This document shows, one piece after another, positions 21,757-29,560 of a stretch of DNA of 64,000 nucleotides (the first letter of the stretch is position 1; every line of letters starts with the position of its first letter). The stretch is from Bradyrhizobium sp. CCBAU 51627. Its GTDB lineage: Bacteria > Pseudomonadota > Alphaproteobacteria > Rhizobiales > Xanthobacteraceae. The position numbers were made by a program, and so were the translations under genes. The stretch is from the NCBI RefSeq assembly GCF_028128765.1, contig NZ_LBJG01000002.1, forward strand, positions 623 to 64,622, in the 5' to 3' direction. Under the pieces are notes generated by a model. The model was not told the DNA's origin, searched no databases, and saw nothing but the letters and a program-made list of their open reading frames with translations.

Positions 21757-23217
21757 GTGGCAAGCCTGACCATCCGCAAGCTCGACGACGCCGTCAAAAC
21801 CTATCTGCGGCTGCGATCGGCCAGGAATCGCCGATCGGTCGAGGAGGAGGTCCGGGTCATCCTGCGGGAGCTGATCGAGGGCCGCGAGGAGCCGCTGACG
21901 CCGTTTTCGGCGCCCCCGGCACCGTCCAGCGTTCCGGCGCCCCAGCGCACCGGCGCCCTTCCCGAGGCCAGTGTTACCCTGATCATCGGCGGCGGCATCG
22001 CCGCCTACAAGTCGCTCGACCTGATCCGCCGGCTGAAGGAGCGCCGCATCGAAGTCCGCTGCGTGCTGACCAAGGCGGCACAGCAATTCGTCACCCCGAT
22101 GGCCGCGAGCGCGCTGTCGCATGAGCGCGTCCACACCGACCTGTTCGACCCTCAGAGCGAGTTCGACGCCGGCCATATCCGCCTCGCGCGCGACTGCGAT
22201 CTGATCGTGGTGGCGCCGGCCACCGCCGATCTGATGGCGAAGATGGCCAATGGCCACGCCGACGATCTCGCCAGCGCGATCCTGCTCGCCAGCAACCGAA
22301 AGATCCTGCTGGCGCCGGCGATGAATCCGTTGATGTGGAACAATGCGGCGACGCGCCGCAACGTCGCGCAGCTGCAGCGGGACGGCGTGGTGCTGATCGG
22401 ACCCAATTCCGGCGAGATGGCCGAATCGGGCGAAGCCGGAATCGGCCGCATGTCGGAGGCGATCGAGATCGCAAATGCCGCCGAGAAACTGCTGCGTCCG
22501 CCGGTGCCGCGCCCCCTCGCCGGCAAGCGCGTGCTGATCACTGCAGGCCCCACCCACGAGCCGATCGATCCGGTGCGCTATATCGCCAACCGCTCCTCCG
22601 GCAAGCAGGGCTTTGCCATTGCCGCCGCTGCGCAAGCTGCCGGCGCCGAGGTGATCCTGGTGAGCGGCCCGGTCGATCTCGATGATCCCGCTGGCGTCAC
22701 CGTGAAGCACGTGGAGTCGGCGCGGCAGATGCTGGAGCAGGTGCAATCCGCGCTGCCTGCCGACATCGCGATCTTCGCCGCCGCCGTCGCTGACTGGCGC
22801 GTCGCCAATGAAGGCGAGCAGAAGCTGAAGAAGACTTCGGCCGGCATGCCGCCACTTCAGCTGGTCGAGAACCCCGACATCCTCGCCACGATCTCCAAGC
22901 TCACCGAGAAGCGCCCGCCGCTGGTGATCGGCTTCGCCGCCGAGACCGAGCACCTGATCGACAACGCCAAGACCAAGCTCGCGCGCAAGGGCTGCGACTG
23001 GATCGTCGCCAACGACGTTTCGCCCGCCACGGGCGTGATGGGCGGCGACCGCAACACCGTGCACCTCATCAGCAAGAATGCTGAGAAGAACGGCGAGATC
23101 ACAGTTGATTCCTGGCCTGTCATGACCAAGGAACAGGTCGCCATCGAACTGGTCGCGCATATCGTGAAAAGCGTGACCAACAAATCCGTCGACAACTCCT
23201 TGGAGCCGGCATCTTGA
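21757..23217 (+). CDS. coaBC: FitA-like RHH domain fused to coenzyme A enzyme CoaBC
   Basis: 486 residues from the GTG behind GGAGG (21747-21751). An in-frame GTG at 21742 is an alternative. Residues 1-45 ([11 protein letters not shown] ... [14 protein letters not shown]) match ribbon-helix-helix antitoxins of the FitA type. A Pro/Ala-rich linker follows to about 72. The rest is CoaBC, making 4'-phosphopantetheine from phosphopantothenate and Cys. Decarboxylase His140 (A-G-H-I-R-L-A) and Asn190 (P-A-M-N-P-L-M-W) are present. The usual Cys of A-C-G-x-x-G-x-G-R-M is Ser224. The synthetase half has [15 protein letters not shown] and a conserved Lys pair. dut overlaps its stop. Confidence 0.93.
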   Translation: MASLTIRKLDDAVKTYLRLRSARNRRSVEEEVRVILRELIEGREEPLTPFSAPPAPSSVPAPQRTGALPEASVTLIIGGGIAAYKSLDLIRRLKERRIEVRCVLTKAAQQFVTPMAASALSHERVHTDLFDPQSEFDAGHIRLARDCDLIVVAPATADLMAKMANGHADDLASAILLASNRKILLAPAMNPLMWNNAATRRNVAQLQRDGVVLIGPNSGEMAESGEAGIGRMSEAIEIANAAEKLLRPPVPRPLAGKRVLITAGPTHEPIDPVRYIANRSSGKQGFAIAAAAQAAGAEVILVSGPVDLDDPAGVTVKHVESARQMLEQVQSALPADIAIFAAAVADWRVANEGEQKLKKTSAGMPPLQLVENPDILATISKLTEKRPPLVIGFAAETEHLIDNAKTKLARKGCDWIVANDVSPATGVMGGDRNTVHLISKNAEKNGEITVDSWPVMTKEQVAIELVAHIVKSVTNKSVDNSLEPAS

Positions 23218-23672
23218 GCAGCAAAGTCACGGTCGAACTGCAACGCCTGCCCCATGCGGAAGGCTTAGCCCTGCCGGCCTATCAGACCGCGGAGGCCGCC
23301 GGCCTCGACTTGATGGCAGCGGTGCCGGAGGGCGAGCCGATGACGCTCGCGTCGGGCCAATATGCGCTGGTGCCGACGGGCCTTGCGATCGGCCTACCAC
23401 CGGGACACGAGGCCCAGGTGCGGCCGCGCTCCGGGCTCGCGGCCAAGCACGGCGTCACCGTACTGAACACGCCCGGCACGATCGATGCGGACTACCGCGG
23501 CGAGATCAAGGTGATCCTGATCAATCACGGCGCATCGCCGTTCGTGATCAAGCGCGGCGAGCGCATCGCGCAGATGGTGATCGCGCCGGTGCTTCAGGCT
23601 ACGCTGGTTCCCGTGGCGACACTGTCCTCGACCGATCGCGGCGCCGGCGGCTTTGGATCGACAGGGCGGTAG
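23214..23672 (+). CDS. dut: dUTP diphosphatase Dut
   Basis: Trimeric dUTPase, 152 residues, hydrolysing dUTP to dUMP and so keeping uracil out of DNA. All five motifs are visible: A-G-L-D-L-M-A-A (motif 1), R-P-R-S-G-L-A (2), [11 protein letters not shown] (3), R-G-E-R-I-A-Q-M (4) and the C-terminal [10 protein letters not shown] (5). The start is a TTG whose last bases form the coaBC stop (TTGA), a four-base overlap indicating translational coupling. Confidence 0.95.
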   Translation: MSSKVTVELQRLPHAEGLALPAYQTAEAAGLDLMAAVPEGEPMTLASGQYALVPTGLAIGLPPGHEAQVRPRSGLAAKHGVTVLNTPGTIDADYRGEIKVILINHGASPFVIKRGERIAQMVIAPVLQATLVPVATLSSTDRGAGGFGSTGR

Positions 23673-23691
23673 CCGAACTGCGCGTTGGCTT

Positions 23692-23820
23692 CACCTCTCC
23701 CGCTTGCTTGCGGGAGAGGTCGCGCAAGGCGCGGGTGAGGGTTCTGTCCTCTGGGAGATTGTCCCGTTGCGGCGACACCCTCTCCCCAGCCCTTCCACCG
23801 CAAGCGGGGGAGGGAGCGCA
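23692..23820. repeat. compound palindromic repeat, CTCTCCCGC family
   Basis: Begins with the hairpin ACCTCTCCCGCTTGC-TTGCGGGAGAGGT (23693-23720) and ends with CACCGCAAGCGGGGGAGGG (about 23797-23815), another arm of the same family. Located after dut, ahead of divL. Confidence 0.65.
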
Positions 23821-23885
23821 CCGTATCGCAACAACCAGCCCGCATCCTCCGCTAACGCGCGACGCCTCCAACCGAACTGCCCGCA

Positions 23886-23996
23886 GAATCACGTGAGCCT
23901 GGAACTCCACGCTCGGCATTTTTGTGGGGCCGCCCCTGCGTTCACGGTCTGGACTCTTACCGGTGGAGTCGCGGTGAGGGTATTGTCTTTTGATTC
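23886..23996 (+). promoter_or_regulatory. cluster of four GANTC (CcrM) sites upstream of divL
   Basis: GAATC 23886-23890, GACTC 23952-23956, GAGTC 23966-23970 and GATTC 23992-23996 fall within 111 bp, the last about 50 bp before the divL ATG. GANTC is the target of the alphaproteobacterial cell-cycle methylase CcrM, and clusters upstream of cell-cycle genes often make the promoter sensitive to methylation state. No CtrA-type TTAA-N7-TTAA site was seen. Confidence 0.45.
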
Positions 23997-24046
23997 GCGC
24001 GCGGCGGGGGTCGCCGAGCGCAAATTCGTGCGGTCTTGGGGCAACT

Positions 24047-26551
24047 ATGTCAGGCGTGATCGTGTCGATGCGTCGGACGCTGTTGTCGTGCACTTCGTTG
24101 GCGCGCAACGGCTTGTTGGGAGGCGCTCTCGCAGCGCTGCTGCCGGCTGAGCCGGCGAACGCCGCCGACCTTGTCGATACACTCTCGATATTGCTGGATT
24201 TCAACCGGCAGGAGCTTGCGGTGCTGGCCACTGCGCTTGCTCTGCTGGGCTTCTCGGTCATGGCCGCAATCCTCTTGATGCGCACGCGCGTGCGCACCGC
24301 CAAGACCGAGGCGGCGTTGCGCGGGCGGATCAGGGAACTCCAGTTGCAGGCCGACCGGTTCGGCGCGCTGCTGTTCGCCGAACCGCAGGTCCTGATCTCC
24401 TGGCCGGCCGGCGACGATCGCGCGCAGGTCTCCGGCGACATCTCCATGGTGCTGCCTCGCGATTCCTCGCCGCAGCGCGTGCTCGCATTCGGAACCTGGC
24501 TGCCGCCGGAACCGGCGCTCCGGATGGATCACGCCGTCGATAGCTTGCGCGAACGCGGCGACGGTTTCCAGGTCACCCTGACCACCGCCAACGGCCATAC
24601 GCTGGAAGCGATCGGCCGCGCCATTGGCGGCCAAGCCATTGTCCGGATTCGCGAATTATCCGGCCTGCGGCGCGATTTGGCCGAGACCAATCTGCGCTAC
24701 AGGGCGCTCTCCGACGAAACCGAGATGCTGCGCGGCTTCGCCACCGCCGCGCCATGGCCGATCTGGGCCAAGGGCGAGAACGGCGCGCTGACCTTTGCCA
24801 ACCCGGCCTATGTCCGCGCCACCGAAGCGACCACCATCCACGATGCCCAGGACCGCAAGCTCGAGCTGCTCGACAGCGCCGACCGCACTGCCATGGAGCG
24901 CGGCCTGAAAGAGGCAGCTCAATTCACCTCGCGCCTGCCGATCGTGATCGGCGGCGAGCGGCGCATGTACGACGTGCGCGCCGTCAATGTCGGCCATGGC
25001 AGCGTCGGCGTCGCGATCGATGCCAGCGAGGCCGATGCGCTGAGCGCGGCCCTGGTGCGAATGGCGGAGGCGCATCGCCGCACACTCGACCAGCTCTCCT
25101 CCGGAGTTGCGGTGTTCGACGGCCAGCGCAGGCTCGCCTTCTACAACGATTCCTACCGCCGGCTGTGGGATCTCGACCGTAGCTTCCTCGACACCAACCC
25201 TGACGATTCCAGCGTGCTCGACCGGCTCCGCGCCGCGCGCAAACTGCCGGAGCAGCCGGACTTCCGCGCCTGGAAGGCCAAGCTGCACGAGGCCTATCGC
25301 GCGGTCGAAGCCGCCAAGGACACCTGGTACCTGCCAGACGGCCGCGCGGTGTCGGTCGTGACCACGCCGAATCCCGAAGGCGGCGTCACCTATCTGTTCG
25401 ACGACGTCACCGAGAGCCTCGAGCTCGCCCGCCGCTTCGACGGCATGATCCGGGTCCAGCGCGAGACGCTGGACAGCCTCGCCGAGGGCGTCGCCGTGTT
25501 CGGCAGCAACGGCAAGGCGCAGCTGTTCAATCCGGCCTTCCTGCGCATGTGGAGGCTCTCGAACGACGCCATGCGCGAGGAGCCACACATCCAGACCGTC
25601 GAGGGCTGGTGCCACCAGCTGTTCGACGACCCCGCGGTCTGGCGCCAGATCCGCGAGGCCATCACCTCGATCGAAAACCGCGTCGATGTGCCGCTGAAGC
25701 TGGAGCGCAAGGACGGCAGCGTGCTCGACGGCATGATCCGTCCGCTGCATGATGGCGCGACCATGCTGACCTTCCTCGACATCACCGACACGGAAAACGT
25801 CGAGCGCGCGCTGCGCGAGCGCAACGAGGCGCTGGAGGCGGCCGATCAGATGAAGGTGGATTTCGTCCACCACGTCTCCTACGAGCTGCGCTCGCCGCTC
25901 ACCACCATCATCGGCTTCGCGCACTTCCTGAGCGACCCCTCGACCGGGCCGCTGACGCCGAAGCAGGCCGAATATCTCGACTATGTCACCAAATCGACCA
26001 ATGCGCTGCTGGCGCTGACCAACAACATCCTGGATCTTGCCACCATCGACGCCGGCGCCATGAAGCTGGAGCTCGGCCCGGTCGACGTCAGCAAGACCAT
26101 CGAGCTCGCCGCGGAGGGCATCCAGGACCGCCTCGCCACTGACCGCATCCGTCTCAAGGTCGAGATCGCGCCCGATGTCGGCAGCTTCATCGGCGACGAG
26201 AAGCGCGTGGTGCAGGTGCTCTATAACCTGCTCGCCAATGCCGTCGGCTTCTCGCCGCAGGATTCCACCGTCGGGATCAGCGCGCGCCGCACAGAGCGCA
26301 GCGTGGTCTTCATTGTGACAGATTCCGGACCTGGAATACCCGCCGATATGAAGGACAAGGTGTTCAACTGGTTCGAAAGCCGCTCGCAAGGTTCGCGCCA
26401 TCGCGGCGCCGGACTCGGCCTGTCGCTGGTGCGCTCCTTCGTCGAGCTGCATGGCGGCAAGGTGCAGGTGGATTCGGTCGTCGGCAAAGGCACGGTCGTC
26501 ACTTGCGACTTCCCGACCGATCAGGCGGCGCATCGCGACGCCGCCGAATGA
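24047..26551 (+). CDS. divL: DivL-type pseudo-histidine kinase with Tyr at the phospho-acceptor
   Basis: Membrane sensor of 834 residues. One TM helix at about 50-72 (L-A-V-L-A-T-A-L-A-L-L-G-F), several PAS-like modules (about 215-560) and a C-terminal HisKA-HATPase pair. The H-box reads V-S-Y-E-L-R-S-P-L: Tyr612 replaces the His of S-H-E-L-R-T-P-L, the hallmark of Caulobacter DivL (Tyr550), which signals to CckA and controls CtrA. The ATP site keeps its N-box N-L-L-A-N-A-V, D-S-G-P-G-I-P and G-A-G-L-G-L-S-L. Start chosen at M-S-G-V-I-V. The frame is open to 23990. Its stop overlaps the tsaE-amgK start by four bases. Confidence 0.9.
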   Translation: MSGVIVSMRRTLLSCTSLARNGLLGGALAALLPAEPANAADLVDTLSILLDFNRQELAVLATALALLGFSVMAAILLMRTRVRTAKTEAALRGRIRELQLQADRFGALLFAEPQVLISWPAGDDRAQVSGDISMVLPRDSSPQRVLAFGTWLPPEPALRMDHAVDSLRERGDGFQVTLTTANGHTLEAIGRAIGGQAIVRIRELSGLRRDLAETNLRYRALSDETEMLRGFATAAPWPIWAKGENGALTFANPAYVRATEATTIHDAQDRKLELLDSADRTAMERGLKEAAQFTSRLPIVIGGERRMYDVRAVNVGHGSVGVAIDASEADALSAALVRMAEAHRRTLDQLSSGVAVFDGQRRLAFYNDSYRRLWDLDRSFLDTNPDDSSVLDRLRAARKLPEQPDFRAWKAKLHEAYRAVEAAKDTWYLPDGRAVSVVTTPNPEGGVTYLFDDVTESLELARRFDGMIRVQRETLDSLAEGVAVFGSNGKAQLFNPAFLRMWRLSNDAMREEPHIQTVEGWCHQLFDDPAVWRQIREAITSIENRVDVPLKLERKDGSVLDGMIRPLHDGATMLTFLDITDTENVERALRERNEALEAADQMKVDFVHHVSYELRSPLTTIIGFAHFLSDPSTGPLTPKQAEYLDYVTKSTNALLALTNNILDLATIDAGAMKLELGPVDVSKTIELAAEGIQDRLATDRIRLKVEIAPDVGSFIGDEKRVVQVLYNLLANAVGFSPQDSTVGISARRTERSVVFIVTDSGPGIPADMKDKVFNWFESRSQGSRHRGAGLGLSLVRSFVELHGGKVQVDSVVGKGTVVTCDFPTDQAAHRDAAE

Positions 26552-28068
26552 GCGAACCAGCCAAATTCTCCGTTGCGCTCCACGACGAGACGGCCACTGT
26601 GCAATTGATGGCCGACCTCGCGCTGCTGGTCGGCCCCGGCGACACCATCACGCTCTCAGGCGACCTCGGCGCCGGCAAGACGGCGGCGGCGCGCAGCCTG
26701 ATCCGCTATCTCGCCGGCGACGACGACCTGGAAGTGCCGAGCCCGACGTTCACGCTGGTGCAGGGTTACGAGCTGCCGGCGTTCGCGGTGATGCACGCCG
26801 ACCTCTATCGCGTCGAGGACGAAAGCGAGCTCGAGGAGATCGGGCTGTCGCCGCTGCCTGACGCCACGCTGGTGCTGATCGAATGGCCGGAGCGCGCGCC
26901 GTCCGCAATGCCTGAAGACCGTATCGACATCGCGCTGACGCATCGCCCGGAGCTGGGATCGACAGCCCGCGCCGCCGACGTCACCGGCTACGGCAAGAGC
27001 GCTGCGACCGTTGCGCGGTTGGAGGCGCTGCGCCAATTCCTCGACGCATCAGGCCATCTCGACGCCGGCCGCAGGCGCATGGCGGGCGATGCCTCCACCC
27101 GCTCCTATGCGCGCCTGATCCGCGACGATGGCGTCGTCATCCTGATGAACTCGCCGCAGCGCCCCGATGGCGCTGCGATCTATGACGGAAAATCCTACAG
27201 CGCCGCGGTGCATCTCGCCGAGAACATCAATCCTTTCGTCGCCATCGACGAAGGTTTGCGCGCGGCAGGAATTTCCGCACCGAAGATCCACCATGTCGAT
27301 CTCGAGCACGGCTTCCTGATCTCCGAGGATTTCGGCAGCGAAGGGGTGATCGAAGGCAATCCGCCGCGTCCGATTCCCGAACGCTATGAGGTCGCAACCG
27401 ACGTGCTGGCCGTGCTCCACGGCAAGTCATTGCCGGAAACGCTGCCGCTGGACGGGCAGACCTACACGATTCCTGTTTTCGACGCCGAGGCGCTGCTGAT
27501 CGAGATCGGCTTGATGCCGGAATGGTATCTGCCGGATCGCAACGCGCCGCTGAGCAACGAGAAGCGCGCGGAATTCTTTGCGATGTGGCGCGAGCTGCTG
27601 AAGAAGCCGCTCGCCGCGCCGAAGACCTGGATTATCCGCGACTACCACTCGCCCAATCTGATCTGGCTCGCGGACCGCACGGGCATCGCTCGCGTCGGCG
27701 TGATCGATTTCCAGGACACCGTGCTCGGGCCGCGCTCCTATGACGTGGTGTCGCTGCTTCAGGACGCCCGCATCGACGTGCCCGAAGCCCTCGAGCTGAC
27801 GCTGCTGTCGCGCTACATCAAGGCGCGCCGCGCTGAAGATGCGAGCTTCGATCCGGCCGGTTTCGCCGAGCTCTATGCCATCATGTCGGCGCAGCGCAAC
27901 ACGCGCCTGCTCGGCACCTTCGCCCGGCTCAACCGCCGCGACGGCAAGCCGCATTATCTGCGGCACCAGCCCAGGATCTGGACTTACCTCCAGCGCTCCC
28001 TCGCACATCCGGCGCTCGAACCTTTGCGCGATTGGTACCTCGCCAACGTCCCGCCGCCACAATCCTGA
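26548..28068 (+). CDS. TsaE-AmgK fusion: tRNA t6A ATPase plus cell-wall sugar kinase
   Basis: 506 residues with two enzymes. Residues 1-150 are TsaE, the ATPase of the t6A37 tRNA-modifying complex: G-D-L-G-A-G-K-T (38-45) and P-S-P-T-F-T-L-V-Q-x-Y. Residues about 160-505 form an aminoglycoside-phosphotransferase-like kinase of the AmgK type, which phosphorylates MurNAc/GlcNAc at C1 in peptidoglycan recycling. Motifs are D-A-S-T-R-S-Y, catalytic R-D-Y-H-S-P-N and D-F-Q-D. The fusion is common in alphaproteobacteria. ATGA overlap with divL; murU, which uses the AmgK product, follows after a PilZ gene. Confidence 0.92.
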   Translation: MSEPAKFSVALHDETATVQLMADLALLVGPGDTITLSGDLGAGKTAAARSLIRYLAGDDDLEVPSPTFTLVQGYELPAFAVMHADLYRVEDESELEEIGLSPLPDATLVLIEWPERAPSAMPEDRIDIALTHRPELGSTARAADVTGYGKSAATVARLEALRQFLDASGHLDAGRRRMAGDASTRSYARLIRDDGVVILMNSPQRPDGAAIYDGKSYSAAVHLAENINPFVAIDEGLRAAGISAPKIHHVDLEHGFLISEDFGSEGVIEGNPPRPIPERYEVATDVLAVLHGKSLPETLPLDGQTYTIPVFDAEALLIEIGLMPEWYLPDRNAPLSNEKRAEFFAMWRELLKKPLAAPKTWIIRDYHSPNLIWLADRTGIARVGVIDFQDTVLGPRSYDVVSLLQDARIDVPEALELTLLSRYIKARRAEDASFDPAGFAELYAIMSAQRNTRLLGTFARLNRRDGKPHYLRHQPRIWTYLQRSLAHPALEPLRDWYLANVPPPQS

Positions 28069-28154
28069 ACAGCGACCGGTTTACCGGCTGTTAGCCATCG
28101 CACCAGTATCCTCGCGCGCAGGCAGCCGGATGAATACGGGCTGGAGCAAGGCGG

Positions 28155-28472
28155 ATGGCGGTCAAGGCGGACCCTCGCGGGACCAACAGAGTTGTTTTCG
28201 AACGTGGGGTACCGGCCCAGATGATGGGCATCGACGGCACCTGGCGGCGCGAATGCACCATGGAGGACGTCTCCGAGAGCGGCGCCAAGCTGACCATCGA
28301 CGGCTCGGTCGAAGGCCTGCATCTGAAGGAATTCTTCCTGCTGCTGTCGTCGACCGGGCTTGCGTACCGGCGCTGCGAACTGGCCTGGGTGAATGGCGAT
28401 CAGATCGGCGTCAATTTCCTGAAAGTCGGCGACAAGAAGAAAAAGGCGCGTTCCACAGCCGCTGGGGCGTGA
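28155..28472 (+). CDS. PilZ-domain protein
   Basis: Small cytoplasmic protein of 105 residues made of one PilZ domain, a cyclic-di-GMP binding fold. The D-x-S-x-x-G motif is present (D38-V-S40-E-S-G43) and an Arg pair occurs upstream at R12 and R17, although its spacing differs from the classical R-x-x-x-R. G-V-N-F closes the barrel and the tail is Lys-rich. It lies between tsaE-amgK and murU in the same orientation with gaps of 86 and 123 bp, so it may share their transcript. Confidence 0.82.
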   Translation: MAVKADPRGTNRVVFERGVPAQMMGIDGTWRRECTMEDVSESGAKLTIDGSVEGLHLKEFFLLLSSTGLAYRRCELAWVNGDQIGVNFLKVGDKKKKARSTAAGA

Positions 28473-28595
28473 CGGCAACACACGTCGCACAACCGTCACG
28501 GCGGGCGGCTAAGGCGATCAAGACGCGGTGCGGCCGGCCGGGGCTCGTGCTAGGCTGCCGCAGCACAGAGATTTCGAGGTTCGAGAAAGCGAAGG

Positions 28596-29318
28596 ATGTC
28601 CGTCAAACCGACCAAAGCCATGGTGCTCGCCGCGGGGCTCGGCCTGCGCATGCGTCCGCTGACGGATAAGATGCCGAAGCCGATGGTGCCGGTGGCGGGA
28701 CAGCCGCTGCTCGACCACGTCCTCGACAAGCTCGCGCAGGCCGGCGTCACCGAGGCGGTGGTCAACGTGCACTATCTGCCCGACCAGATCATCGAGCACA
28801 CCGCAACGCGCCAGCATCCACGCGTGATCATCTCAGACGAGCGCGACCAGGTGCTCGGCACCGGCGGCGGCGTGGTCAAGGCGCTGCCGCTGCTCGGCGA
28901 TGCGCCGTTCTTCCATGTCAATTCCGATACGCTTTGGATCGACGGCGTGCGCTCCAATCTGGCGCGGCTTGCCGAAAACTTCGAACCAGCACGCATGGAC
29001 ATCCTGCTGCTGATGGCACCCACCGCGACCAGCATCGGCTATAGCGGTCGCGGCGATTACGGCATGCTGCCCGACGGCGCCCTGCGCAAGCGCAAGGAAA
29101 AAGAGATCGTCCCGTTCGTCTATGCCGGTGCCGCCATCCTGTCCCCGAAAATCTTCGAAGGTGCGCCACAGGGCGAGTTCTCGCTGACCAAGATGTTCGA
29201 CCGCGCCAATGAGCAGGAGCGCCTGTTCGGCCTCCGCCTTGACGGCGTCTGGATGCATGTCGGCACGCCGGATGCGATCCACGCCGCGGAAGAGGCGTTT
29301 CTGGAGAGCGTGGCGTAG
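28596..29318 (+). CDS. murU: MurNAc-1-phosphate uridylyltransferase MurU-like
   Basis: Nucleotidyltransferase of 240 residues, N-terminal signature L-A-A-G-L-G-L-R-M-R-P-L-T-D-K-M-P-K-P (11-29). It resembles Pseudomonas MurU, which converts MurNAc-1-phosphate made by AmgK to UDP-MurNAc, bypassing early peptidoglycan synthesis. Asp in N-S-D-T and G-T-P-D-A-I-H-A-A-E near the C-terminus fit the family. The amgK domain two genes upstream supports this over a mannose- or glucose-1-phosphate enzyme. Confidence 0.88.
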   Translation: MSVKPTKAMVLAAGLGLRMRPLTDKMPKPMVPVAGQPLLDHVLDKLAQAGVTEAVVNVHYLPDQIIEHTATRQHPRVIISDERDQVLGTGGGVVKALPLLGDAPFFHVNSDTLWIDGVRSNLARLAENFEPARMDILLLMAPTATSIGYSGRGDYGMLPDGALRKRKEKEIVPFVYAGAAILSPKIFEGAPQGEFSLTKMFDRANEQERLFGLRLDGVWMHVGTPDAIHAAEEAFLESVA

Positions 29319-29323
29319 GGGAC

Positions 29324-29463
29324 TCTCTTGTCCCGGACGCGGTGCGGCGCGAAGTGCCGCTCCGCAGAGCGGGCCCACTCCATCCTCGCTTGTGGAACGA
29401 AGGCGGCTGGGCCCCGGCTCAGCGGCGCATCACTGCGTGCTGCGCCGCGTCCGGGGCACGAGA
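29324..29463. repeat. long inverted repeat, GTCCCGGACGCG family
   Basis: Left arm CTCTTGTCCCGGACGCGGTG and right arm GCCGCGTCCGGGGCACGAGA are inverted copies about 140 bases apart from end to end. Related, more decayed copies lie at 15326-15454, 37758-37830 and 62875-62922. Lies between murU and addB and holds no gene, possibly a MITE-like element. Confidence 0.7.
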
Positions 29464-29560
29464 GCCGTGTGACGGCGAACAGCGGGGACGACATCACCAG
29501 AGCCCATGACCATTTGAATCGGCGTCCCTATATTGCCTGATCCTTCGAATCAGGCAGCCC

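Noticed and set aside
21757..21900. A separate antitoxin gene ending before coaBC
   Set aside because: There is no stop codon between the RHH part and CoaBC, and no in-frame start with a ribosome site was seen near the CoaBC domain border.
24656..26533. 625-codon open frame opposite divL
   Set aside because: Antisense shadow; divL motifs and frame are conserved.
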